Below, piece by piece: positions 16,360 to 24,805 of a DNA stretch of 43,622 nt; position 1 is the first letter of the stretch; each line of letters begins with the position of its first letter. This stretch comes from Chitinophagales bacterium. Its GTDB lineage: Bacteria; Bacteroidota; Bacteroidia; Chitinophagales; UBA2359. Under the pieces are notes generated by a model. The model was not told the origin of the DNA. It ran no database searches and saw only the letters and a program-made list of their open reading frames with translations. The position numbers and the translations under genes were made by a program. Location of the stretch: assembly GCA_020629005.1 (NCBI GenBank), contig JAHDEE010000014.1, positions 12,166-55,787 of the forward strand, given 5' to 3'.

Positions 16360-16998
16360 ATGCCAATCAAACTAGGAGATGTAGCACCAAATTTCACAGC
16401 ACTTACTTCCCAGGGTCAAATAGATTTTCACGAATATCTAGGAGAAGGATGGGGAGTACTATTTGCTCATCCTGCCGATTTTACTCCGGTCTGTACCACC
16501 GAATTGGGAGCAGTTGCAAAGCTGGCTGACGAATTTGCTAAACGCAATACCAAAGTCATAGCAGTATCGGTAGATCCGATTGGAGATCACCACCAGTGGA
16601 TCAAGGACATCAATCGGACCCAAAACACAGAAGTAAACTACCCGCTTATTGCGGATCATGATAAAAAGGTAGCAGAGCTGTATGAGATGATCGCACCGGG
16701 AGTGAGCGTCAAGGCTACAGTTCGATCCGTTTTTGTCGTTGGCCCAGACAAAAAGGTAAAACTGACTTTGACTTACCCTCCTTCAACCGGCCGCAATTTC
16801 GATGAGATATTGAGAGTTATCGACAGTTTGCAGCTTACGGCAAACTATTCTGTCGCTACTCCTGCCGATTGGAAACAGGGCGATGATGTGATAATCTCTC
16901 CTTCAATCAGCAATGAGGAGGCAGAAAAGAAATTTGACAAGGGATTTACCAGCGTAACTGATTACATCAGAGTGACGCCACAACCAGATTTAGTCTAA
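16360..16998 (+). CDS. 1-Cys peroxiredoxin (Prx6 type)
   Basis: A 212-residue thiol peroxidase that reduces hydrogen peroxide and organic peroxides. The peroxidatic Cys45 is in PADFTPVCTTELG, and the catalytic Arg is probably in VKATVRSVFVVGP. The C-terminal domain (TPADWKQGDDVIISPSIS) is the one of the Prx6 subfamily, and no resolving Cys is present: Cys45 is the only Cys in the chain, so an outside thiol is needed for recycling. It is a single gene, preceded by the poly-Cys leader and terminator and followed by its own terminator. Linking a cysteine-sensing attenuator to a thiol peroxidase would tie peroxide defence to cysteine or sulfur supply; that link is inferred from position. Confidence 0.94.
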   Translation: MPIKLGDVAPNFTALTSQGQIDFHEYLGEGWGVLFAHPADFTPVCTTELGAVAKLADEFAKRNTKVIAVSVDPIGDHHQWIKDINRTQNTEVNYPLIADHDKKVAELYEMIAPGVSVKATVRSVFVVGPDKKVKLTLTYPPSTGRNFDEILRVIDSLQLTANYSVATPADWKQGDDVIISPSISNEEAEKKFDKGFTSVTDYIRVTPQPDLV

Positions 16999-17025
16999 GA
17001 TTAATGTTATAAATTATCGTGTGAG

Positions 17026-17067
17026 ATAAGGGTGCTCAGGCTTTACCGGGGTACCCTTATTTTTTTG
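17026..17067 (+). terminator. Intrinsic terminator after peroxiredoxin gene
   Basis: ATAAGGGT (17026-17033) pairs with ACCCTTAT (17053-17060); a few more wobble pairs extend the stem inward. A run of T follows to 17066. It lies 28 bases after the peroxiredoxin stop. Confidence 0.85.
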
Positions 17068-17128
17068 TTAGTGCTAATTTGGAATCAAAAAGTGCCACTT
17101 ATTCCACAAAATATGTGAATTTAGCGGC

Positions 17129-18037
17129 ATGGAGATACGAATTTTGCCGGTCATTCTACTTATGCTGCTTTTGAGGTCGACTTCTGCTCAGAATGTTGAT
17201 TCCCAAAATACACCTCCTCAAGGTAATGATCTGACCAGACTGCTGTTTGAACAGATGTATGTGCAGGGCATTGATTTATCCAAACCCTTAACTTTTGGAT
17301 ATTTCTTCTTTGATGCACAACAAGAAGATTTAAAGTCTCTTTCCGATATGCTGCAATCTGAAGGCTATACCCAGATCAACCTCTCGAAAGCAGAGGATGA
17401 ACAGTACAGCTTACATATGCAAAAAGCAGAAGCCCTGGATGGATCTTCAATGGTGGAACGTGGAAACTGGCTAAGGTCTCTTGCACAAAAACATAAGGTT
17501 GCCTTATATGATGGTTGGGATGTAGGCGCTCTGGATACGACTAAGCCCTTGACAACAGACGCAGCATTCCAGGATGCAATCAAAAAGTTAGCAGATGAGG
17601 ATTTGTTTGCCCGAGCCCAACGGCTTTATGACTTTGATATGTTCGAGCAAGCTTTGTTCGCGTTCAATTTGTGTATTGACAAAGGCTTGGTTCTCGATAC
17701 TTCATACTACAAGAGAGGCTTTTGCCTGCGACAATTAAGAGAACCGCAACAGAGTCTCAGCAGCTATTTACAGGCGCTCAAGACAAATCCAAATTATCTC
17801 AAAGCAGCCTTTAACGCAGCAGCCACTTACTACAATTTGGCTGACTACCAAAACTGTATTAAATACTATCAGAAAGTGTTGTCACTAGACGAAAACAATG
17901 ATCAGGCATGGTACGGAATAGCAGCAGCACAATACGCTCTGGAAGATCGAGAAGCATCAAAACAGAGCTGCAATAAAGCGCTGGAGATAAATCCCGACAA
18001 CCAGATGGCCCGTCAAATGCTGAAGTATTTCAAATAA
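17129..18037 (+). CDS. Exported RraB-like domain plus TPR repeats
   Basis: A 302-residue protein with a signal peptide (MEIRILPVILLMLLLRSTSAQ), so probably periplasmic. Residues 40-140 resemble the RraB fold: LTFGYFFFDAQQEDLKSLSDM, then MVERGNWLRSLAQKHKVALY and the hallmark DGWDVG. In Gammaproteobacteria RraB is a cytoplasmic inhibitor of RNase E; here export makes that role unlikely, and the domain may simply share the fold. Residues 160-300 hold about four tetratricopeptide repeats (SYYKRGFCLRQLREPQQSL, NYLKAAFNAAATYYNLADY, QAWYGIAAAQYALEDRE), usually protein-binding. It lies alone between the peroxiredoxin terminator and the converging permease gene. The RraB call rests on motif recognition and should be treated as likely, not certain. 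Confidence 0.7.
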   Translation: MEIRILPVILLMLLLRSTSAQNVDSQNTPPQGNDLTRLLFEQMYVQGIDLSKPLTFGYFFFDAQQEDLKSLSDMLQSEGYTQINLSKAEDEQYSLHMQKAEALDGSSMVERGNWLRSLAQKHKVALYDGWDVGALDTTKPLTTDAAFQDAIKKLADEDLFARAQRLYDFDMFEQALFAFNLCIDKGLVLDTSYYKRGFCLRQLREPQQSLSSYLQALKTNPNYLKAAFNAAATYYNLADYQNCIKYYQKVLSLDENNDQAWYGIAAAQYALEDREASKQSCNKALEINPDNQMARQMLKYFK

Positions 18038-18078
18038 GGTTCCGTAAAAGCAATTGAAATAGAACTGCGGCACTTTTT

Positions 18079-20610
18079 CTATAGCTCATTTCGTAGCACC
18101 TCTAGCGGAGGCTTGTTAAGCACTTCTCTACTATTCAGCAATCCGATCAGCACCGTCAATCCGACAACCAATACAAATACCCAAAAGATTGGCCACCAGT
18201 TGAGCTGGTATTTGAGATTGAGCTGAAAAGTCGCTAGAAGATAGCTCCCAATTACAGAGATTAAAATGCCAGTTGCGGCCGAAAGGGCCCCAATCATCAA
18301 ATACTCAACAGCATTGATTTTGAGAATTTGACTTCGCGAAGCTCCGATCGTACGCAGCAACACGCTCTCTCTAATTCGTTGAAACTTACTCAACATCAGA
18401 GAGCTGAGCAACACAATCAGTCCCGTCAAAATGCTAAAGCCAGCCATAAATTGGATGATATAGGAAACCTTTGAAACAATGGTATTGGCAGCTTTCAATA
18501 TGGAACCCAGATCAACCACAGAAACATTGGGAAATGCTTTGACTACACTCGATCGGTAAGCTGCCATCGTTTCCGTATCAGGGGTTTTGGTGACCAATAC
18601 TTGAAACTGCGGAGCCTCCTCTAACACTCCCGTAGGAAAGACAATGAAAAATCGAGCCTGCATATTTCGAAAATCAATTCTTCGTATGCTACTTACATAA
18701 GTAGCAATTCGAGTGCCCTGCACATTATAAACAACCTCATCGCCTATATCGACGTCCAGACCATCGGCATAACGCTCGTCCAGGGAGACGAAGATGCTGT
18801 CATCCCCTTCATGGTATTCCCCGACAAAGTTTCCACGCAGCAACTCTTCGAATTGATCAATGCTGTCTCGGTAGGTTACACGTGCCTCTCGATTTATCAC
18901 CCAGTCTTCTACATTACTAGTGCTGTCTGCCATCCACTGCGATTTGCTTCTGCCTTTCCATTCGCTCAGTTCAACCGTCACGATCGGCACCTGCTGAATC
19001 AATGGCAGACCCATTTGCGTTGTCATTTTTGCCAGATCCTCTTGCTGCTCGCTTTCAATGCCGTACAGAATCATATTAGGTTGGTTCCCGGCATCCATCT
19101 GCGCAACATTTTCAAGCAACAAACCCTGTATGATGAAGAGTGTTGTTAAAACAGCTGTCCCAAGCCCAATAGAAACCAGCAATGTTTGAGTCTGATTATT
19201 GGGACGATAGAGGTTTGCCAAACCCTGACGCATTACAAAGCTCCATCCGGTAGGGAAGAAGCGTCTCACCATCCACATGATCAGCTTTGAAACCAGGAAC
19301 AACAATGCAAAGGAAGCCAGCAGACCCAGGGTGAATATACCCGCTTCAATGGGTCCTGAAGTGAGTTTCCAAAGAAAAAAGAAAATGCTAAGTACAATCG
19401 CCACATAGCTTAGATACTGCAGCAGGTCTCGCCGATTTACATCCTCTTCGTAGGAGGCACGTAGGGTTCGCAGCGGACTGATGTTTCGAACTGCCAGCAA
19501 TGGAACAAGAGCAAACAAAGCAGTAACTATCGTGCCGATCAACAGACCTTCCGCGATTGCCTGCCAGGAGATGCTACTGGTCACCTGCACCGGAAGAAAA
19601 TCGCTCAGTATCATCGGAAGAATGAATTGGATCAGGGATCCAAGCCCAGCGCCAATCAGGACGCTCACAAAACCAAGGGCCAATATCTGCAGGAAGTAGA
19701 TCGTGAAAGCCTCGCTTCCCTTCATACCCAAACATCGGAATACGGCAATGGACGAAATCTTGTTCTTAATATAAATCAGTACAGAGCTGGCGACGCCAAT
19801 ACAACCTAGCAACAAAGAAACCAATGCAACCAGATTCAAGAAATAATTTAAGAATTGGAAAGCCCTGGCCAAAGACTGTTTCCTTCTTTCAACCGTTTCC
19901 AAACGATAGTCCGCCTTGCGAAACTCCTTGAAACGCTTTTTGGTCCAGGCATCTATATTATAGGTCTCTGGGACTTTATAGTAGTAGGCATAATCCACTA
20001 AACTACCGGGTTGTATCAGGCCAGTGCCCTCAAGGGCATTCAAAGGCATATAGATCGGAGGAGCAAATGCAGCTCCGACTGCCGCTGTACCAAATGAATT
20101 CAGCAGGATTCCCCCTATGGGAAAAGTGCTGTTGCCCAGTTTGATACTATCACCAATTTCCAAATCATATTGAATCATGATGCCCTTATCTACAAGGACA
20201 GTATTCTTTTTCTGGAAGTCCTGTGCTGCCTCAACTGGCTCAGTCAGTAATTTCCCATAGAAAGGAAATTTGCCTTGCAGCGCTTTAACTCTCGAAAATT
20301 GTGTTTCCTCCGTTTCTGGAATCAGAGCCATGGAGAGAAGCTCAACAGCCTGGGCTTTGGAACCGGGTAGAGAATCCGCCATAGCGAGGGCAAACTCGCT
20401 CAATGGGGCATTACCTGTAATTGCCAGATCTGCGCCGAGTAGGGTAGCGGCCTCTCTGTCTACATCTTTAAGCAAATTGTAGTTAAAGGAGTTGATGGCA
20501 ACCAGTGCAGCAATTCCCAGTATTATCGAAGACATGAACAGAAATAGCTTTCCCCGGTTTCTTCGACTGTCTCGTCTGGCGGTTTGCAGAAGAAAGCTAA
20601 ACTTGCTCAT
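18079..20610 (-). CDS. ABC transporter permease, FtsX/YbbP type
   Basis: An 843-residue inner-membrane permease of the FtsX superfamily. It has an N-terminal helix (LFLFMSSIILGIAALVAINS), a large periplasmic MacB-like domain (about 50-240) and three helices with the FtsX core (SVLIYIKNKISSIAVFRCLGM). Two further helices follow (near 400-440), then a helix, a second periplasmic domain and a second FtsX core (ESVLLRTIGASRSQILKINAV) ending in PPLEVLRNEL. This doubled layout with about ten helices matches E. coli YbbP. Such proteins act as mechanotransmitters or lipid/lipoprotein exporters with an ATPase partner. Its start overlaps the ATPase gene by 14 bases, so the two form an operon; however, that ATPase gene carries a frameshift. 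Confidence 0.9.
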   Translation of the reverse strand: MSKFSFLLQTARRDSRRNRGKLFLFMSSIILGIAALVAINSFNYNLLKDVDREAATLLGADLAITGNAPLSEFALAMADSLPGSKAQAVELLSMALIPETEETQFSRVKALQGKFPFYGKLLTEPVEAAQDFQKKNTVLVDKGIMIQYDLEIGDSIKLGNSTFPIGGILLNSFGTAAVGAAFAPPIYMPLNALEGTGLIQPGSLVDYAYYYKVPETYNIDAWTKKRFKEFRKADYRLETVERRKQSLARAFQFLNYFLNLVALVSLLLGCIGVASSVLIYIKNKISSIAVFRCLGMKGSEAFTIYFLQILALGFVSVLIGAGLGSLIQFILPMILSDFLPVQVTSSISWQAIAEGLLIGTIVTALFALVPLLAVRNISPLRTLRASYEEDVNRRDLLQYLSYVAIVLSIFFFLWKLTSGPIEAGIFTLGLLASFALLFLVSKLIMWMVRRFFPTGWSFVMRQGLANLYRPNNQTQTLLVSIGLGTAVLTTLFIIQGLLLENVAQMDAGNQPNMILYGIESEQQEDLAKMTTQMGLPLIQQVPIVTVELSEWKGRSKSQWMADSTSNVEDWVINREARVTYRDSIDQFEELLRGNFVGEYHEGDDSIFVSLDERYADGLDVDIGDEVVYNVQGTRIATYVSSIRRIDFRNMQARFFIVFPTGVLEEAPQFQVLVTKTPDTETMAAYRSSVVKAFPNVSVVDLGSILKAANTIVSKVSYIIQFMAGFSILTGLIVLLSSLMLSKFQRIRESVLLRTIGASRSQILKINAVEYLMIGALSAATGILISVIGSYLLATFQLNLKYQLNWWPIFWVFVLVVGLTVLIGLLNSREVLNKPPLEVLRNEL

Positions 20611-21305
20611 CCACTATTTTTTGTTGGCTGTAAGTGCCGGGATCGTCAGCGACTACCTGTCCTCCCTTCAGTTGAATGATGCGCTGAGTTTTTTGTGCCA
20701 GTTCAAGGTCATGCGTCACGATCACGAGTGTTGTCCCTTGTTCACGATTGAGCTCAAACATCAAGTCCTCAATGGTTTGGCTGGTTTCATCGTCCAAATT
20801 ACCAGTCGGCTCATCAGCAAAGAGAATCTTGGGCGCATTGCTGAAAGCTCTGGCGAGTGAAACCCTTTGCTGCTCACCACCTGAAAGCTGATTTGGATAA
20901 TGATGGTGTCGGTCTGCAAGACCGACCCGTTGCAGAAGATCAAGTGCTGTCTGCTTTGCTCCGGATTTGCCATGCAATTCCATTGGAATCATTATGTTCT
21001 CAAGAGCGCTTAGCGTAGGAATGAGCTGAAAATTCTGAAAAATAAAACCGACATATTGATTTCTCAGTTCTGCTCGCTGATCTTCACTCAGATCATTGAG
21101 CAACTTGCCGCAAAGGCTCACTGTTCCTGAACTTGCCTTATCCAATCCTGCACAAAGTCCTAACAAAGTAGTCTTGCCGCTTCCAGATGAGCCCACTATA
21201 GAAACGATATCACCTTCCTCGATCGACAAATCCTTGCAGAACCGTAAGACTTCTCTCGCTGCTTCGATAAGTCTTGGTTAGGTTCTCTACTGTCAAAATA
21301 CTCAT
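20597..21305 (-). pseudogene. ABC ATPase, YbbA/LolD type, with N-terminal frameshift
   Basis: The domain is complete from residue 26 on: Walker A (GSSGSGKTTL), Q-loop (FIFQNFQ), signature (LSGGEQQR), Walker B (ILFADEPTGNLD) and H-loop (VTHDLE). The true start appears to be the ATG at 21305, preceded by GGAGG and beginning MSILTVENLTKTYRSSERS. That frame runs to VLQG and then meets a stop after six codons, while the rest of the gene is in another frame from 21229 (LSIEEGDIVSI). Relatives have two residues between VLxG and LSI. An ancestral GGATTTGATTTGTCG that lost one unit of a GATTT tandem repeat (5 bases) would give exactly the present GGATTTGTCG. Either the gene is broken, it starts at the internal TTG at 21229, or the assembly has an error here. 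Confidence 0.8.
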
Positions 21306-21750
21306 ATTCCTCCCGGTTTTATCATGGCCGGTTCTGCCATATTGCTCGCCATTATCAAAGTCAAACAACAAAGCTACGCTTTAGTTGACTTAACTGTCTA
21401 TAACAGAGCTGTTGCGGTAAGTTTTAACAAGATTTAAGGTATGAAACTTGATAGTTGACCAATCAAATGCTCTATTTTTGGATCCTATTGTAAGATTTGC
21501 GACTGAAATTCGATATTAGTGGCATTTTTTGATCGGTCCAAGGATAGTCGCTTCAGTTAATGATCTAATGCTAGAATTGTATGTTAAATTAGCGAAAGCA
21601 CTACTTCGAGAATAGTCGGTTTAGGCCACTGATGTGGGAATCAGTGTCCAGGCTATAGCAGTAAGATGATTTTGGGGGCCGAGGGTGATTTTTTTTTTAA
21701 AAAAAGGTCAAGTCACCTGTTTACCTTATCCCAATCTTAACTATTAAGAG
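21306..21750. other. 445-base intergenic region before ECF sigma gene
   Basis: No gene is supported. It holds the promoters of the divergent ABC pair and sigma operon, a perfect 7-bp inverted repeat CACTGAT-6-ATCAGTG (21627-21646), and a run of ten T followed by seven A (about 21690-21707) framed by GGTGA and TCACC (21686-21717). The sequence is AT-rich. No clear TAnnTTTG box was found. Confidence 0.4.
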
Positions 21751-22332
21751 ATGAAAGAGTTGCGGAGACATGATGATGAGGTCTGGATTGAACGCCTGCG
21801 TTCGCAGCCAGATAGCACGCTTAAAGAGCTGTACAAGATGTTTAAAGGAGAGTTTCAACAATGGTCTGGCGACAAATTTGGCTTGAATGTCGAAGAGTCA
21901 TTGGATGTTTTTCAGGAAACAATGTTGGCGCTCTACCAAAACGTCAAAACTGAAAAGCTGTCAGAGCTAAGGAGTACCATCAAAACTTACATTTTCGCCA
22001 TAGGTAGGAATCAAGCAATTAATTACCTGAGAAAGTACGGCAGAGATGTTCAGTTGGATGAAGAAGCTTATCAGAACAAGTCGGATCATGAGGTAGCACT
22101 AAGTTACCTGAATCGTAGCGAAGGTCTGGAGAACGAAAGAGTTGATAAGATTAAAACCTTGCTCAGCAAACTAAGAGACCCTTGCAAGACCATCATTATG
22201 GCATTCTACTTTCATAGACTAAACATGGAGCAGATCGCCGAGCAACTTAACTACAGCGGTGCAAACGTTGCCAAAGCACAGAAGTACCGATGTATGTCCA
22301 AATTTCTAGGGTATATAACTAAGAAGCAATGA
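21751..22332 (+). CDS. ECF-type sigma-70 family RNA polymerase sigma factor
   Basis: A 193-residue sigma factor that would direct RNA polymerase to a set of unknown promoters. Region 2 covers about residues 18-100 (LKELYKMFKGEFQQW, ESLDVFQETMLALYQNVKT, TYIFAIGRNQAINYLRKYGR). Region 4 covers about 140-190 (KIKTLLSKLRDPCKTIIMAFYF, LNMEQIAEQLNYSGANVAKAQKYRC), its helix-turn-helix ending in a short basic tail. The DVFQETM segment corresponds to the usual DxxQ(D/E)xF of region 2.2. It overlaps the next gene by 4 bases, in the position normally taken by an anti-sigma factor, but that protein has no membrane helix. Confidence 0.93.
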   Translation: MKELRRHDDEVWIERLRSQPDSTLKELYKMFKGEFQQWSGDKFGLNVEESLDVFQETMLALYQNVKTEKLSELRSTIKTYIFAIGRNQAINYLRKYGRDVQLDEEAYQNKSDHEVALSYLNRSEGLENERVDKIKTLLSKLRDPCKTIIMAFYFHRLNMEQIAEQLNYSGANVAKAQKYRCMSKFLGYITKKQ

Positions 22333-22940
22333 AGCCGGAATTAATTGAGAAAGTCGAAAAACTGTTAGGCCTTAGCCCAGCTACGGATCTAGAGCTATCC
22401 TACCTAAAGAAGGATCCGGAAGTAACCGCCCAGGCTGCGGTGATGAAGGACTTCATGACCGCTGTGAACGAATTCGGGAATTCAGAACTGAAGAAACAAA
22501 TGCAGGAGTGGGACGAGGAAAATGAAGATTCGCAGCAGGAAGGCCATAGAGCTCCTATGGGCGACGACGACCCCGCCAGTATTCCTCATGCTGTTTTGGA
22601 ACAATATTTTGCACCAAACCCTAGTTACGAAGTGAATATAGGTGCTGCTATGAGAGGATCAAGCCCAGTGCTGGAAGTGCCGCCAAATGAGTTTGACTGG
22701 GACGAACCGACACGACTTTTCAAATTTAATGCTGCCTTAAAAGAAGGGACCAGATACAGAATAGAAAACAATCGATCTGATGTACTGCAAGAGGGTAGCA
22801 TGGATGCCCAAAAAGAAGTAAGTATTGATTTTCCTGTTAGCAAAATGCTGCCTGGAAGATATTACCTGAAAATTTACGATAGCAAAGACACCAGGTTTGT
22901 CGCTTTCTTTGTCAGAAGAGACTTGCTAAACAAAAAATAG
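22329..22940 (+). CDS. Soluble partner of the ECF sigma factor, unknown function
   Basis: A 203-residue protein whose start overlaps the sigma gene stop (ATGA), so the two are made together. Residues 1-65 are helical and charged (LIEKVEKLLGLSPATDLELSYL), followed by an acidic stretch (QEWDEENEDSQQEG). Residues 120-200 look like a beta-sandwich (TRLFKFNAALKEGTRYRIEN, KMLPGRYYLKIYDSKDTRFVAFFVRR) and resemble the Ig-like end of T9SS proteins, but no signal peptide or membrane helix is present. It may bind and restrain the sigma factor from the cytoplasm, by position only. I do not recognise a named family. Confidence 0.7.
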   Translation: MKPELIEKVEKLLGLSPATDLELSYLKKDPEVTAQAAVMKDFMTAVNEFGNSELKKQMQEWDEENEDSQQEGHRAPMGDDDPASIPHAVLEQYFAPNPSYEVNIGAAMRGSSPVLEVPPNEFDWDEPTRLFKFNAALKEGTRYRIENNRSDVLQEGSMDAQKEVSIDFPVSKMLPGRYYLKIYDSKDTRFVAFFVRRDLLNKK

Positions 22941-22965
22941 CCAACTGCCCGCTCGCTTCAAAAAT

Positions 22966-23008
22966 GCCAGGGCATGACAGTTCAAGTTTGGAATTGTCAT
23001 GCCCTGGC
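22966..23008. terminator. 18-bp hairpin between converging genes
   Basis: Bases 22966-22983 (GCCAGGGCATGACAGTTC) pair along their whole length with 22991-23008 (one G-U pair) around a 7-base loop. On the minus strand the hairpin is followed by ATTTTTG, so it best serves the DUF937 gene; on the plus strand there is no T run. Likely a terminator, possibly bidirectional. Confidence 0.7.
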
Positions 23009-23035
23009 CACATAGCGAAGTTTAAGATTTCTTGC

Positions 23036-23668
23036 CTACTTCTTTAGTATCTTCATTCCAATATCCAAAAGATCGTCCATGGCGCTACCGTCCCCATCGC
23101 GATCAAGCAGCTTACCAAAGAGGCCACCTCCACCACCGCGACGTGGCTGTTGGCGTTGCTGAGTCGGCTGGTTTTGCTGACGCTGTCCACCCCCAAGCAG
23201 TATTTCTGCAAGTCCACCTAGATCCAAACCATTGGATTGTCGCTTCTGTCCTACGATGCCCATCACAATCGGTGCTATCAATTGCATCAAAACCCCGGAC
23301 TTGAAAATGTGCAGGCCAGTATGCTGACTGATCACCTGAGCAGCTTCCAATTGCTGCTTCCCTAATAGGTGCGTCACGATACCTTCACCATTCATCGTTT
23401 TATTATTGTTCACCTGCTTCTTTCCGGCCAACACTTCAACCAGGTTACCCAGTATCCCGCCATCGTGATCTCGCTCAAGGGCTCCCATCAGACCACCCCC
23501 GCTCTGCTGATCACCAGCCTGATTGGATATGGCATCCATCAGGAGCTCACCAATCACCAAAGAAGCAGACTTCACCTGATTAGGATCCTGCGCACCAACC
23601 TGTCGAGTTAGTTGGATCACCACATCATCCGTAAGATGCCTGTTAAATTCGTTCATTAAGTTCGACAT
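23036..23668 (-). CDS. DUF937 family protein
   Basis: A 210-residue soluble protein of the DUF937 family, whose role is not established (a relative of YidB-like proteins). It has the family features: two helical repeats rich in Gly (VIGELLMDAISNQAGDQQSGG; LGNLVEVLAGKKQ), the GEGIVTHLLGKQQLEAAQVIS segment, and a Gly/Gln-rich linker (GGGQRQQNQPTQQRQQPRRG). It ends in LFGKLLDRDGDGSAMDDLLDIG, an EF-hand-like acidic loop. The start at 23668 (MSNLMNEFNRHL) is chosen over 23731, whose extra 21 residues are unlike the family. It converges with the sigma-partner gene over a strong hairpin. Confidence 0.85.
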   Translation of the reverse strand: MSNLMNEFNRHLTDDVVIQLTRQVGAQDPNQVKSASLVIGELLMDAISNQAGDQQSGGGLMGALERDHDGGILGNLVEVLAGKKQVNNNKTMNGEGIVTHLLGKQQLEAAQVISQHTGLHIFKSGVLMQLIAPIVMGIVGQKRQSNGLDLGGLAEILLGGGQRQQNQPTQQRQQPRRGGGGGLFGKLLDRDGDGSAMDDLLDIGMKILKK

Positions 23669-23812
23669 AAGAGAATTCTTTTTAGTGGAAAATTGCCCAT
23701 CATCGGGCCGCCCCAAGTTATCATTTCTCATGGATTTTTGAGGCCAAAAGTTTCTCTAAAGGCACTTTTGTAGCTATTTCTATATTAGACAAGGATTTAT
23801 AGATAATGTTTT

Positions 23813-23984
23813 GGAGCGAAACCTTGGTCTTTCGCGTTGGCTCCAGTCCCGCTTTCCGTTGCAATGCGGGTACGCTTCGCAGCTTCCTGCATCCCCTTGT
23901 AGGGTCTCCTTTGGGAGCCCCTACAAGGGGCGCAGTCAGTCTGCTCAGCGCACCCACATTTTCACTTCAATCGGGGCTATTTTG
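23813..23984 (+). repeat. 175-bp structured intergenic repeat, copy B
   Basis: Begins GGAGCG, ends GGGGCTATTTTG (172 bp). Inner stem: CCCCTTGTAGGG (23893-23904) with CCCTACAAGGGG (23919-23930), 12 perfect pairs around the conserved GGTCTC/GGGAG loop. Outer stem: AATGCGGGTACGC (23863-23875) with GCGCACCCACATT (23948-23960), two mismatches. Occupies most of the gap upstream of the small T9SS relic. Confidence 0.8.
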
Positions 23985-24081
23985 ATCGGCCTCTCGTCCG
24001 CGCCAACAAGCTCTGGGGCCGAGTACCCCAATTTCGGCTCGCAATGCGTATCTTAGAAAATCAAGCATAAATCCATTCAAT

Positions 24082-24312
24082 ATGTTAAACCGAATAAGTA
24101 CCGCACTCCTTGCTTTCTTCATTCCCGCTTTGATTGCCGCACAATGTGATCTGCTCTGCACTTTCGAACACCTCAACTCAACGCTCGGAGTGAAAGATAT
24201 CGAGCAGATCGCTGATGAGCGACTTGATCTTCTGGGCTTTGCGCCAGGTCTTTATATTCTGGAACTAAGAGTTGCAGAAAGGAGTGTAATCAAGCGACTG
24301 TTAGTCGAGTAA
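24082..24312 (+). pseudogene. Miniature T9SS protein: signal peptide joined to sorting-domain tail
   Basis: An intact 76-residue frame: a signal peptide (MLNRISTALLAFFIPALIAAQ), about 30 residues without a recognisable domain, and then GLYILELRVAERSVIKRLLVE, the last two strands of a T9SS sorting domain. A normal cargo would have hundreds of residues between these parts and the full 80-residue domain including YPNP. I read it as a relic left by an internal deletion of a larger T9SS gene; a genuine tiny secreted peptide is the alternative. It lies between copies B and C of the 175-bp repeat, which face opposite ways. Confidence 0.5.
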
Positions 24313-24505
24313 TCTAACTTAATAGTTGCAAGTGCCAGGCTGTTACTAAACTACGATTTTGAACACATATACCCCTTCCACTATGACATCATCCTACATC
24401 AGGGCAAAGAGGCGCTAAGGCGTTTTATAGAGATGTAATAGCCCTTGTCAGACGGTAGTCTGCCATTTTAAAAGGAAAGAAATGTTGCAACGAGCAAGGC
24501 AGTGG

Positions 24506-24678
24506 CAAAATAGCCGGGGCCGCAGCGGTACAGGCTGCCTGTATGCGCCAGTGACTGCCAGCGCATGCTAGCTCGACGATAGGAGAGATGGCAGGCGCTG
24601 AGCAGGAACAAGCAGATAGGTAGCCTGTATTAGCGGAGGACGCGACAGGAGTTTCCACGACCGGATTCGCTTCGCTCC
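24506..24678 (-). repeat. 175-bp structured intergenic repeat, copy C
   Basis: Inverted copy (173 bp): CAAAATAGCC at 24506 and CGCTCC at 24673-24678 are the reverse of the family ends. The outer stem pairs TACAGGCT (24529-24536) with AGCCTGTA (24622-24629) without mismatch. The inner part is the most diverged of the five copies, with a separate local hairpin near ATGCGC/GCGCAT. No gene is supported in the remaining bases between 24313 and 24805. Confidence 0.65.
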
Positions 24679-24805
24679 TAAAAAAAATTAAATAGCAATT
24701 GCCTTTATTGTTTACATGGTCTGTTATGCCGCTGTATGCCTCGGAAGAAGAGGTAAAATTTGCTATTATTGTACACAGATCTTTACCGCCACTTTAATTG
24801 TCCCT

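Noticed and set aside
23811-24056. Open frame through repeat copy B (similar ones in copies A and D)
   Set aside because: The frames arise from the GC-rich repeat itself, which is structured and not codon-like; stem changes between copies do not preserve amino acids.
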